Shown here: one piece after another, positions 37,405 through 48,624 of the stretch | Position numbering within the stretch: position 1 is the stretch's first letter | How the letters are laid out: each line of letters opens with the position of its first letter | From: Eulemur rufifrons | Lineage: Eukaryota > Chordata > Mammalia > Primates > Lemuridae | DNA: 64,000 nucleotides | Direction of reading: 5' to 3' | NCBI RefSeq assembly: GCF_041146395.1 | Contig: NC_090989.1 | Span: 172,019,501-172,083,500 of the forward strand | Made by a program: the position numbers and the translations under genes | The notes under the pieces: model-generated | Seen by the model: the letters and a program-made list of their open reading frames with translations, nothing else | The model's database searches: none | What the model was told of the DNA's origin: nothing

Positions 37405-37756
37405 TGCAGACAGGAGGCATTTTCGGGAAAACAGCTTAGACTCTGGGGGATCTCGGCCGAGACCGTGCTGGGCGAGGAGGGACAGAGCTGCGCTAAGGTG
37501 TAAAGAAACAAAGGGTCGCCGAACCACAGATCTTTTTGTATTTCTTTGCTTTTTTTCGGCGATTCCCTAGCTGGAAAGCCCCGGTGGGCGTCCAAGTTCG
37601 CCAGACCCCCGACTCTGGTGCTTGCCGGACTCGGAGCGTTAACCCCCCTAGTGCCGGCGTTCCGTGGGCGTGGGTGCATGGTCAACATCTTGAAGTCCAC
37701 AGCGTAGCCGCTGCTGAGCCATAAGGCGCCGAGCGGCTCCCTGGGCGGCTCGCTCC
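37405..37756 (+). repeat. L1 5' UTR monomer 1
   Basis: The first of two tandem units, 352 bp, begins 'tgcagacaggaggcattttcggg'. It shares with monomer 2 the ordered blocks 'cctgggggatctcRgccgagacc', 'gctgggcgaggagggac', 'gagctgcgctaagg', 'ctagctgg', and 'ggctccctgggYggct'. Confidence 0.85.
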
Positions 37757-37783
37757 ACTAGAGCGCGGGCTTTGAATAATCTC

Positions 37784-38238
37784 TGCAGACAGGAGACAAT
37801 ATCGGGAGACAGCTTGGACCCTGGGGGATCTCAGCCGAGACCATGCTGGGCGAGGAGGGACGGAGCTGCGCTAAGGCGAAAAACAGAATAGGAGCCCCGA
37901 ACCACAAATTTTATCGTTTTGTTTATGTTTTGTTGTTCTGTTTTTTCCTTTTTTTTTTTTTTTTTCTTTTTTTTCACCCTTTGCTTTGCTTTGGGTGTTT
38001 TGTTTTTTGGGGGGTGCTGTTTTGTTTGGTTTTGGGTTTTTTTTTTTGTGGCCTTCTAGCTGGGGAGCCACGGTGGGCTTCGGAGCTCGCTAGGCCCCCG
38101 GCTCCAGTGCCTGCCGGACCCTGAGCAGTCACCCCCAGCATTGGCGATCTGCAGATGCACGGTCGCCATCTTGGGGCCCATAGCCTAGCCACTGCGGAGC
38201 CATAGGGTGCCGATCAGCTCCCTGGGTGGCTCCCTCCC
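37784..38238 (+). repeat. L1 5' UTR monomer 2 with T/G-rich expansion
   Basis: The second unit, 455 bp, begins 'tgcagacaggagacaatatcggg' and repeats all blocks of monomer 1 in order. It is about 100 bp longer because of a T- and G-rich low-complexity expansion at about 37910-38050, which lies where monomer 1 has only a short T-rich run (about 37530-37560). A 27-bp spacer separates the two units. Confidence 0.85.
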
Positions 38239-38793
38239 CTGGCCTGTGGACCCTCTAAAGGGCCCCGCCCTTGTGTAAACACTGAGTACTTCTCCAGACG
38301 CGAGAGTGTGGAGCCTGGTCCCTGGGGACATTGGACCAGGGCAGACTTTTGCCCATGGGAGCTGCAGCAGCTAGGGCGCTAAGCGAGCGAGGGCACGGCC
38401 CACTCCCCGTAGCCAGTGTCTTTCCTGCGGAAAGAGACAGAAACCACCCCTATAGAGGAAGAGCCAAAGGGAAAAAAAAAAAAAAAAGAAACAACAAACA
38501 AAAACAGAGAGAATTTCTGCCTGCAACTAGTGTGGAACCTGCCTGCTTACTGGACCATAACACAGTGACTTAACTTGCCAAAGCGGTCTTGGATCACTCC
38601 AATCCTCTAGGGCTGGACCCAGCAGAAGTAGCCCCCTAACTGAGGTAGAAAAAACTCTAAACAATACACAGCAGTCTCCCCCTCTTGACAAAGGAAGCAA
38701 CATACATAGATTGCTTCACAGCCTAAGAACAGAGTACAAAGTGTGCTGTTAACCAGACTAAAACTGTAAGAAAAGATCTAACGATAGATCTAG

Positions 38794-40145
38794 ATGGGAA
38801 GGGCCCAGGAAAAAAACATGGGGAGCACAAAGAATCAAATGGAAATCTCACCCCCAAAGAGAAATACCAGCTCTCAACGAATCGACACAAACCAGACTCA
38901 AAATACCAACATGTTACAGGAAGAATTTCAATTATGGATTATAAACAAGCTGAATAATATACAAGAAATAATGGATAACCAACACAAAGAAACCACACAC
39001 ACACAAAAAAAATACCGGATTTGGAAGAAAAATTCACTAAAGAAATTGAAAAATTGAATAAAAACCAAACTGAACTTTAGAAATGAAGAATTTATTCAGA
39101 GAGCTACAAAACACAGTGGAAAGTCTCAAGGGTAGGGTAGATCAAACAGAGGAAAGAATCTCAGAGATTGAAGATAACTCTTTCCAATTAAATAAGTCAG
39201 TCACAGAGATAGAACAAAGAAATAAGAGAAATGATCAGAGTCTTCAAGAAATGTGGGATTATGTGAAGAAACCTAACGTGAGAGTTATTGGCATTCCTGA
39301 GGGTGAAGAAGATAATAAGCAAGGGCTGGATAAGCTATTTGAAGACATAATTCAGGCAAATTTTCCAGGCCTTGCTAAAACTCTTTTTTTTTTTTGAGAC
39401 AGAGTCTCACTCTGTTGCCCAGGCTAGAGTGAGTGCCGTGGCGTTAGCCTAGCTCACAGCAACCTCAAACTCCTGAGCTCAAGCGATCCTCCTGTCTCAG
39501 CCTCCCGAGTAGCTGGGACTACAGGCATGCACCACCATGCCCGGCTAATTTTTTCTATATATATTTTTAGCTGTCCATATAATTTCTTTCTATTTTTAGT
39601 AGAGATGGGGTCTCGCTCTTGCTCAGGCTGGTCTCGAACTCCTGAGCTCAAACGATCCGCCCACCTCGGCCTCCCAGAGTGCTAGGAATACAGGTGTGAG
39701 CCACCGCGCCCGGCCTAAAACTCTTGATATACAGGTTCAAGAAGCTCAAAGGACCCCTGGGAGATTCATAGCAAATAGGAAAACACCACGCCACGTAGTC
39801 ATCAGACGGACCAAAATATCCACTAACGAGTCCCTTCTTCGAGCTGTAAGGAGAAAGAAACAAGTAACATACAAAGGAAAGCCCATTAGAATTACGCCAG
39901 ATTTCTCAACTGAAGCCTTACAAGCAAGAAGAGGTTGGGGGCCCATTCTCACTCTTCTGAAACAGAATAATGCCCAGCCTAGAATCTTGTACCCAGCTAA
40001 GCTAAGTTTTCTATACGAAGGAGAAATTAAGACATTCTCAGACAAACAAGGACTGAGGGAATTCACCAAGACAAGACTAGCTCTCCAAGAAGTACTAAAA
40101 AGAGAGTTGCGCACGGACCAGCACAAGAAAGACCCACGAATGTAA
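38794..40145 (+). pseudogene. L1 ORF1 (RNA-binding protein) pseudogene
   Basis: ORF1 encodes the trimeric RNA-binding nucleic-acid chaperone of L1. Visible parts in order are: an N-terminal segment (38794-39057), a heptad-rich coiled coil (from 39083), the RRM entry ending 'EEDNKQGLDKLFEDIIQANF', then an antisense Alu insertion (39386-39715), then the RRM remainder and C-terminal domain (39716-40145, with 'GKPIRITPDFSTEALQARR' and 'AKLSFLYEGEIKTFSDKQ'). Frame changes occur in the A-run near 39000-39012 and again near 39070-39080. The C-terminal domain is well preserved, so decay seems recent apart from the Alu. It is non-functional. Confidence 0.9.
39386..39715 (-). mobile_element. Full-length Alu inserted in L1 ORF1, strepsirrhine type
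   Basis: The antisense dimer runs from poly(T) to 'ccgcgcccggcc', with the lineage-type linker ('tatatatttttagctgtccatataatttctttc'). A perfect 10-bp target duplication, taaaactctt, lies at 39376-39385 and 39716-39725. The insertion site matches the L1 endonuclease preference (TTTT/AA-type on the nicked strand is not exact: 'aagagtttta'). It splits the ORF1 RRM domain. Confidence 0.97.
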
Positions 40146-40184
40146 AACTACTCAAGAGCTAAAGATCAAATTCCAGCTACCACA

Positions 40185-43100
40185 ATGGCTCAAGAGAGAA
40201 AACATAGCAGTGAAGTTCTACCCAACAAGCTGAACAGAAAACTGTCCCACTTATCAGTTTTCTCAATAAATGTGAATGGCTTGAATTCCCCACTCAAGAG
40301 ACACAGACTGACCCAATGGATAAAAAAACACAAACCAAGTATCTGCTGTCTTCAGGAAACTCACCTAACCTGCAAACATGCATTTAGACTAAAAATAAAA
40401 GGATGGAAATCGATACTTCAAGCAAACGGTAGCCAAAAGAAAGCTGGTGTGGCAGTCTTAATTTCCAATAACTTAGTTTTTAAACCAACAAAAGTAATAA
40501 AAGACAAAGATGGTTACTATATAATGGTGAAAGGCACAATTCAACAAGAAGACATGATTATGCTTAATATATATGCACCCAACTTAGGTGCACCCAGATT
40601 CATAAAGCAAACCCTACTTGATCTGAACCAAATGATAGATAACAATACCGTAATAGTTGGAGACTTTAACACGGCACTGACAGTGCAGGAAGATCCTCCA
40701 AACAGAAAATAAACAAAGAAATAATGGACTTAAATAGAATCCTAGAACAAATGGGCCTGACTGACATCTACAGGACATTCTACCCAAAGTCCACAGAATA
40801 TACATTCTTCTCATCAGCTCACGGGACGTTCTCTAAGATTGACCATATCCTAGGCCATAAAGCATGTCTTAAAAAATTTAAAAAAATAGAAATTATACCA
40901 TGCATCTTCTCAGATCACAGCAGAATAAAAGTAATAATGAACCCAAACAGAAACCCTCATTCCTACTCAAAGTCATGGAAGCTAAACAACTTTCTCCTGA
41001 ACAATTATTCTATAAAGGAAGAAATCAAGATGGAAATCAAAAGTTTCTTTGAATTAAATGACAATGGAGACACAACTTATCAAAATCTATGGGACACAGC
41101 TAAAGCAGTCCTGAGAGGAAAATTCATATCCATAAATGCCTATAACAAAAAGACAGAATACTTGCAAATAGACAACCTAATGAATAGACTCAAAGAGCTG
41201 AAGAAAGAAGAACAGACCGACTCCAAACCCAGCAGAAGGCGAGAAATTACTAAGATCAAATCAGAATTAAATGAAAAGGACAACAAAGAAACTATAAGGG
41301 AAATTAATAAAACAAAAAGTTGGTTCTTTGAAAAGATAAACAAAATAGACACACCTCTGGCTAGACTAACCAAGAGCAGAAAAGAGAAATCTCTAATAAC
41401 TTCCATTAGGAACATGAAAGGAGAAATCACAACCGATACCACAGAGATACACGATATCATCTATTAATTCTACAAGAATCTTTATGCACACAAACTGGAG
41501 AATGTGGAGGAAATGGACAAATTTTTAGAAACACATAGCCTTCCCAGGCTCAACCAGGAAGAAATAGAGTTCCTGAATAGACCAGTATCAAGAACTGAAA
41601 TCGAAACAGCAATAAAAAACCTTCCCAAAAAGAAACCCCTGGTCCAGATGGGTTCACACCCGAATTTTACCACACCTACAAAGAAGAACTAGTGCCCATC
41701 CTACATAAACTATTCTCCAATATCAAGAAGGATGGAATTCTCCCCAACATGTTTTACCAAGCCAACATAACATTGACACCAAAACCAGGAAAGGACGCAA
41801 CAAAAATAGAGAACTACAGACCAATTTCTCTTATGAATATAGATGCAAAAATTCTCAATAAAATCCTAGCAAATCGAATCCATGTGCTAATCAAAAAAAT
41901 AATCCATCACGACCAAGTGGGCTTCATCTCAGAGATGCAGGGGTGGTTCAACGTAAATCTATAAATGTAATTCACCACATAAATAGAAGCAAAAATAAAA
42001 ACCATATGATCCTCTCAATAGATGCAGAAAAAGCATTTGACAAAATTCAACACCCTTTTATGATAAGAACGCTTAACAAAATAGGCATAGATGGAACCTA
42101 CCTAAAAATGATACAAGCCATATATGACAAACCCACAGCCAACATCATACTGAATGGAGAAAAATTGAAAGCATTCCCACTTAGAACTGGAACCAGACAG
42201 GGTTGCCCACTGTCCCCATTACTTTTCAACATAGTATTGGAAGTCCTTGCGAGAGCTATCAGGCAAGAGAGCAGAATCAAAGGAGTCCAAATAGAGAAAG
42301 AAGAGATCAAACTCTCACTCTTTGCTGATGATATGATGTTATATCTGGAAGATCCCAAGGATTCAACCATGAGACTCCTGGAATTGATTAACGAATACAG
42401 CAAAGTCTCAGGATACAAAATCAATATACACAAATCAGAGGCATTCATATATGCCAATAACAGTCAATCGGAGAACCAAATTAAAGACTCAATACCCTTC
42501 AAAATAGCAACAAAGAAAATAAAATATCTAGGAATATATTTAACTAAAGAGGTAAAGGACCTCTATAGGGAAAACTATGAAACACTGAGGAAGGAAATAG
42601 CAGAACTTGTAAATAGGTGGAAAACCATACCATGCTCATGGATCGGAAGAATCAACATTGTTAAAATGTCTATACTACCCAAAGTGATCTACAGATTCAA
42701 TGCAATCCCTATTAAATTACCAACATCATTTTTCACAGATGTAGAGAAAACAGTTATACACTTTGTATGGAATCAGAGAAGATCCCGTATAGCAAAAGCA
42801 ATTTTAAGCAATAAAAACAAAATGGGAGGTATTAATTTGCCATACTTCAAACTATATTACAAGGCTGTGGTTCTTAAAACTGCTTGGTATTGGCACAAGT
42901 GTAGGGACACAGACCAGTAGAACACAACAGAAAACCCAAATATAAAACCATCCTTATATAGACACCTAATCTTTGACAAAGCAGGCAAAAACATACTCTG
43001 GGGACAAGAATCCCTATTCAATAAATGGTGCTGGGAAAATTGGATAGCCACATGTAGAAAACTGAAACAGGACCCACAGCTTTCACCTCTCACAAAAATC

Positions 43101-44057
43101 AAATCACGGTGGATAACAGACTTAAACCTTAGGTGTGAAACGATTAGAATTCTAGAAGAAAATGTAGGAAAGACTCTTACAGACATTGGCCTAGGCAAAG
43201 AATTTATGAAGAAGACACCCAAGGCAATCACAGCAGCAACAAAAATAAATGAATGGGACATGATTAAATTAAAAAGCTTCTGCACAGCCAAAGAAACAGT
43301 CACGAGAATAAACAGACCAACTACAGAATGGGAAAAAATTTTCGCATACTACACATCAGATAAAGGACTGATAACAAGAATCTATATAGAACTCAGGAAA
43401 ATCAGCAAGAAAAAATCAAACAACCCTATCAAAAAGTGGGCAAATGACATGAATAGAAATTTCTCAAAAGAGGATATAAGAATGGCTAACAAACATATGA
43501 AAAAATGCTCAACATCCCTAATCATCAGAGAAATGCAAATCAAAACCACAATGAGATATTACTTAACCCCAGTGAGAATGGCCTTTATCAAAAAATCCCA
43601 AAACAACACATGTTGGCGTGGATGTGGAGAGACAGGAACACTCATACACTGCTGGTGGGACTGCAAACTAGTGCAACCCCTGTGAAAAGCATTACGGAGA
43701 TATCTTAAACAGATTCAAGTAGACCTACCATTCGATCCAGCAATCCCGTTATTGGGCATATACCCAAAGGAACAAAGGTCATTCTATAACAAAGACACAT
43801 GTACCCGAATGTTTATAGCAGCACAATTCACAATTGCAAAGATGTGGAAACAACCCAAATGCCCATCAATACATGATTGGATTAGTAAGCTGTGGTATAT
43901 GTATACCATGGAATATTACTCAGCTATAAGGAATGATGAAGATACGACATCTCTATGGTTCTCCCGGAGAGAGTTGGAACCCATTATATTAAGTGAAGTA
44001 TCCCAAGAATGGAAAAACAAGCATCACATGTACTCACCAGAAAATTGGTTTCCCTGA
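40185..44057 (+). pseudogene. L1 ORF2 (endonuclease/reverse transcriptase) pseudogene
   Basis: ORF2 encodes the endonuclease and reverse transcriptase used for target-primed reverse transcription. The start at 40185 lies 39 bp after the ORF1 stop. The endonuclease (40185-about 40960) keeps 'LQETHL', 'VGDFNT' and 'SDHSRI', the acidic, Asp-Asn and Asp-His active-site motifs. RT keeps '[10 protein letters not shown]', '[10 protein letters not shown]' and the 'FADD' box (in '[12 protein letters not shown]', near 42325). The C-terminus keeps the Cys-rich pattern '[18 protein letters not shown]' (about 43610-43670). Lesions seen: frame change near 40712-40724, stop at 41465, frame changes near 41640-41690 and 41945-41960, and stops at 42918 and 43683. 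It is not functional, though catalytic motifs survive. Confidence 0.93.
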
Positions 44058-44370
44058 TCATCACCTAAATTCACATCTGGGAATGATACCAATAGGATAT
44101 CAGACTGCGTTGGGGGGTGGGGGGAGGAGATGGGTGTATGCCTACATGATGAGTGCGTTGTGTATCGTCTCGGGAATGGTCACGCTTGAAGGTGCTGACT
44201 CGGGAGGGGGGGATGTGAGGAGGGGATGGGTATATACCTACATGATGAGTGCAATGAGCACTGTCTGGGGAACGGTCACGCCTGGAACTTTGACTTGGGG
44301 GGACAGGTGGTACATGGGCAACGTATGTAACCTGAACTTTTGTATCCCCCATAATAAGCTGAAATAAAGA
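44058..44370 (+). repeat. L1 3' UTR with duplicated G-rich unit
   Basis: Two related units of about 85 bp (about 44127-44213 and 44222-44307) share 'gatgggtRtatRcctacatgatgagtgc' and 'ggtcacgc'. The first is preceded by 'ggggggtggggggaggagatggg' (44112-44134), a candidate G-quadruplex. The 3' end is 'gtatcccccataataagctgaaataaa'; its reverse complement recurs at 29841. Confidence 0.85.
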
Positions 44371-44371
44371 A

Positions 44372-45470
44372 AAAAATATATATCCTCAGGACTTCTGGGC
44401 AAGATGGTAGCACCCTAGATTTAAGCATTGGTACATTTGCTCTAAGCAAATAACAAGGACAGGCAGAGTGTGAAAAGCAATAATGTATGTTGAGGCTCAA
44501 AAATAAGATCAATGTATCTTGAATCAAAAATCAAAGAGAAATACAAAGTCAGGAAAGGAGCTGAAAGGGCAGGCCTGTTGTACTCTTTCTAAAACAGGCC
44601 GTGGCTACAAAGAGCTAGGCTTTTATGTGTTAATTAAGACCAAAGGAGGTGCACACAAGAGAGAGAGGCAGTTGGAGTCAGACTCACTCGTAGAAGATAG
44701 TAATAGGGTAGCTGGGGAAAATGGTTCCCAGCCCATCAGTAGAATCATTCTCCTTTTTCAACTGCAGATTGAAATACTCCCATCTTAAGACATCGGTAAG
44801 TGCTGTGTTCATGATCCACAGTTTCTATTTCTTTTTCTGTACAGCTAGACTTTGTATTTAATGCACATTTTGCATTCTTGTGAAAACCTCAAAGTGATTT
44901 ATACGATGATATCCCAGTGGAGAGGAAATTCAAAGTGCTATTATAAGGACTCAGGGCTTAGTTGCTGAATGTGAGCAACTGAAAGAGGGAGGGAGAGGAG
45001 AAAATGAGGGAGGGAGAGAGGGAGAAATAAGAAAAACAAACAAAAAATTAAACTACTGATTTTTTTTTTGGGGGGGGGCTGCAAAATTCATCCCTGAAGA
45101 AATTTATTTTACAGAGGAGACTGATATTTAAAATAAATGTTTAGGATATTCAAAGACAAAAATAAAGGAATAAAATCCATTAACATAATAGATTATGACA
45201 CATAGACTTGGGAGAGAAGAAATAATGATGAGTAAAAAAATTGATGAAATATGTCAGCAAACTTAATGAAGTACTGACTATTTTAGGTATGTGTTAAACA
45301 ATATTTGGTTTAGACAAAAACAAGATGGGGAAAGGAAGCAGTTTGGTTAACTAAATTGTGATAAGAAGGAGGATAGAAATGGTTGAAAATGTTAGATTTG
45401 TTTAAAATATTTATAAATAGGTATATGAAAAAAATTAAGGGTTGCCACTAAAAGTAAAGAGTACAACATA
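44372..45470. other. Unassigned sequence; possible L1 5' scrap at left edge
   Basis: The words 'ggacttctgggcaagatggtagcacc' at 44390-44415 resemble the first bases of several L1 5' UTRs, but the following sequence was not recognised. The rest is AG-rich around 44980-45050 with a poly(T)/poly(G) run at about 45060-45078. No gene was seen. Confidence 0.35.
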
Positions 45471-45474
45471 TGTT

Positions 45475-46146
45475 TTCTGTATCTGTTTCTACTGCAGTAT
45501 AACAAATTATCATAAATTTAGCTGCTTAAAAAATATATGCATTATCTCAGCATTCCTGTGGGTCAAGAGTTTGGGCACAGGCTATCTAGGTCCTCTTTGT
45601 TCAGGGTCTCATAAGGCTACAAAGTGTCATCCAATGTGTGTTTTCCTCTACAGGCTCAACTAAGGAAAGATCCACTTCCAGTCTCCCTCAGGTTGTTGGC
45701 CAAATGCATATCCTTACAGCTGCATGACTGAAGTCCCAGAATTCTTGCCGGTATTGGCAGGATACTGCTCTCAGCTCCTAGAGGGTGTTCTCAAGTTTTG
45801 CAGCATGGCTCCCTCCATAGGCAATTCACAAAATGACTGCTTCTGTAAGGCCAGCAGGAGAACCTCTCAGACCTCTGTTTCTGATCACTAGAACTTCTTT
45901 TGAAGGACTCCCATAATTAGATCAGGCTCAACCAGGATAACTTTCCCCATAATTAGTTTTACATCAATTGATTAGAGATCTTAATTACATATTCAAAATT
46001 CCTGCACCTTGGCTATGTAGTGTAACCTAATCACCAGAGTGTGGTCACATCAGATTCACCAGTCTTGCCTATACTCCAGGAGAGAAGATTACACTAGAAG
46101 GTGGGAAATTATAGGGGCTACCTTAGAATTTTTCCTACCACAGTCT
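45475..46146 (-). repeat. Ancient interspersed repeat, probably LTR/MLT-type, antisense
   Basis: The left edge 'ctactgcagtataacaaattatcataaatttagctgcttaaa' matches the reverse-complement terminal region of MaLR-like LTRs. The body has 'ggtcctctttgttcagggtctcataaggctac', 'ctcagctcctagagg', 'aggccagcaggagaacctctcagacc' and 'ccttagaatttttcctaccaca', a common mammalian repeat order. The exact family is not assigned. Confidence 0.5.
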
Positions 46147-46274
46147 GCCCTCTGACCTCCAATGAGTCACATCCTTCCCAAATGCATCATCCGTTGACCC
46201 CTCCCAGAGTTCCCACAAGTCTTACCCCATTATAGCACCAGCTTATGTGTCTATATAAATCTCTCTCTCCATAT

Positions 46275-46310
46275 ATACATACACACACACACACACACGC
46301 ACACACGCAT
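46275..46310. repeat. (CA)n microsatellite
   Basis: An interrupted run of AC dinucleotides containing two CG interruptions. Confidence 0.95.
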
Positions 46311-46489
46311 CTTTATCAACTGGAAAGGAGAAGCAAAAAAACAAAAAAGGAATGATAAACAGAAGACATAAAATAAAATTATATAAATAATTACAAATAA
46401 GCCAATAATCACAATAAATATAAAGAAATTATATTTACTTTTTAAAAGATACAGATTTTTTTAAATGACTAAAGCACACAGAACCCAGC

Positions 46490-47490
46490 TATATGTTTCT
46501 TAAAAAGGACAAACTAAAACAAAATGAAGAAAGATTAAAAGAAAGAAAATGAAAAAGTATGCCAGCAAAATGGTAATCCACAAATATCTAGGGTTCTAAT
46601 ATAACATCAGATAAAATAGACCCTAAGTCCAAACTATTACTGGGGTTAAACAAGAATACTAAGAATGACAACACAAAGAATAACTTCCTAAAAAATCATA
46701 ATCATTAATTTATACACATCTAACAACATTACCTAATAGATATGTAAAGACAAATTGAAACTGGGAACTTTTATCACAACTGTATTAAAAATGGATGACC
46801 AAGCTAACAAAAACTTAATGCGGATAGATAAGATTTGAAAACAGAATGAATATGTTTGATTTAATAGCAACATATTGAAATTGGTATCTATACATTGTTT
46901 TTAAATACAAAGGTGCCATTTACATTAATTAACTACATCACAAAGAAATGTCAACAAATTTCAAAGTTTCAGTACCATAGTGACTATATTATTTGACTCT
47001 AATAAAATTAAGCTAGAAATTAAACATTAAAAAATAGCTAGAAGACCACATGTTCAGAACTTTAGAAAACTCACTCCTAAATAATTCATGAGCCAAAAGG
47101 AAAATTACAGTGAGAGAATTATAAGATATTTAAAACAAAACACCAAAGAAAAGACAACTTAATAAAACTAGTGAGATGTAGATAAAAAATATTTAGAGAT
47201 AAGTTTAAATGCATATATTCAATATCAGGAAAGAGTAAATATAAATCAGTTAAGTATTTAAATGAATATCTAAACAAAAATTTTAGAAAAATAAACCTCC
47301 CAAAAATCAGAAGAAAAAATAAACATTATGAAGAAATAAGTAAAATTGAAGACAAAAATACAAGAGAGAGATCACAAACTGATTCTCAGAAAAACAGGCA
47401 AACTTCTACCAAGACTAATTTTTAAAAAGAGAAGGCATAAATAGCCAATAACAGCAACAAAAAGAAGACAGATACACCATAGATATTAAA
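46490..47490 (+). mobile_element. Ancient L1 ORF2 endonuclease/linker remnant
   Basis: Word order 'tctagggttctaatataacatcagataaaatagacc', 'acaaagaaatgtcaacaaatttcaaag', 'cttctaccaagactaatttttaaaaagagaaggcataaatagcc' follows the sense L1 endonuclease-to-linker region. It is highly diverged with no open frame. Confidence 0.6.
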
Positions 47491-47639
47491 AGTAATTAAT
47501 CTGAGAATCAAGATAATTCTATTCCTTCTGTTAGTGATTGAGGTAGGAACAGACCTATAACAATTCTTATGGATAGGACAATGAGACAAAAAGGGAAATT
47601 TTCTTCACTCACAGAAAGAGTGACAAAACAAGGAACTGA

Positions 47640-47905
47640 CCCTTCCTGGTTTTGGATGTTGTTGCCTGAAGATATGATTGTTGGTGCAGTGGCAGCCATA
47701 TTGGATAACGAGGGCAAAAAACAAGGGATCAGAGCAGTTAACAAGGACATTGCTGAGTCCCTGAAGAACCAACACAAGAACTGACCTGTTTTCTGATTTC
47801 CTGTTATGTGGGATAATACATTCTTTATGTTTAATCATCTCTTATAAGAATATTCTACGACTGGGAGCCAAAAGCATTCTAGCGGACACAACATTCTCTA
47901 AACAG
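47640..47905 (+). repeat. Ancient LTR-like repeat
   Basis: 'ttgttggtgcagtggcagccatattggataac' and 'gttatgtgggataatacattctttatgtttaatc...ccaaaagcattctagcggacac' follow a common mammalian repeat terminal order (polyadenylation-type AATAMA then 'ccaaaagcatcc'). The family is not named. The 71-codon frame at 47569-47784 falls within it and is probably incidental. Confidence 0.4.
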
Positions 47906-48258
47906 TTTCTTATTTTAAAAATATGGATGTAACACAAAATTCACAGCATTTCTTCCCAACTAGAATGGAATAATCTGAGTATCCTTCTCTTCTGGATGGC
48001 AAATGTGGTATAAGAGTCAGGAATGGAAAGAGGCTTTTATTGATGACAACTACAGGACCTTCTAAACTGTTTGCCTCCTCTGATCAAGGTACTGAACAAT
48101 AAGCAGGGTTCACAAGTGATATCACAGAAGCCAAAGAGAAGGGACCAATGGTGCATTCCCCATCCATTTAAGAAGCCAAGATTCTTGACAATCTGAACAC
48201 CATCCTTGATTACACATTCCCTTCTTCCCCATGGCTCTGTAATGCCTTTATTAAATAA

Positions 48259-48614
<356 letters not shown>

Positions 48615-48624
48615 TAAACAAGTA

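Larger units (their letters stand above)
37240..38460 (+). promoter_or_regulatory. CpG-rich L1 5' UTR (internal promoter region)
   Basis: This is the only markedly CpG-rich stretch in the window. By L1 biology the 5' UTR holds the internal pol II promoter. A YY1-type core in antisense, 'cgccatcttg' (38163-38172), sits in the second monomer. The matching position in the first monomer reads 'caacatcttg' (37683-37692). Whether either drives transcription cannot be judged from sequence. Confidence 0.6.
37020..44370 (+). mobile_element. Near full-length strepsirrhine L1 (defective)
   Basis: A complete LINE-1 layout of about 7.0 kb (excluding the 330-bp Alu) is present. It has a GC-rich 5' UTR, ORF1 (38794-40145), a 39-bp spacer, ORF2 (40185-44057), a G-rich 3' UTR, and the end 'tttgtatcccccataataagctgaaataaa' with A-rich tail. 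The 5' UTR contains two tandem monomers and does not resemble human L1. Frameshifts, stops and an Alu inside ORF1 show that it cannot mobilise itself. No target-site duplication was found, and the exact 5' edge near 37020 is uncertain. It is the least decayed L1 in the window and its family is probably the source of the insertion at 29841-30150. Confidence 0.95.

Noticed and set aside
37843..38124. Phe/Leu-rich 93-codon frame in the L1 5' UTR
   Set aside because: Arises from the T/G-rich expansion of monomer 2.
39746..40126. 126-codon minus-strand open frame inside L1 ORF1
   Set aside because: It is the antisense shadow of the conserved ORF1 C-terminal domain.
41140..41460. Hydrophobic minus-strand frames in L1 ORF2 (also at 42098-42457 and 42857-43303)
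   Set aside because: They look like membrane proteins only because the sense strand codes for Lys/Glu/Asn-rich L1 ORF2; they are shadows.
44071..44352. Minus-strand frame with repeated 'HHVGI.PSPP' units
   Set aside because: It is the reverse translation of the duplicated G-rich 3' UTR unit of L1, not a protein.
46275..46310. CRISPR-like regular repeats
   Set aside because: Only a dinucleotide microsatellite. No array of direct repeats with unique spacers occurs in this eukaryotic window.
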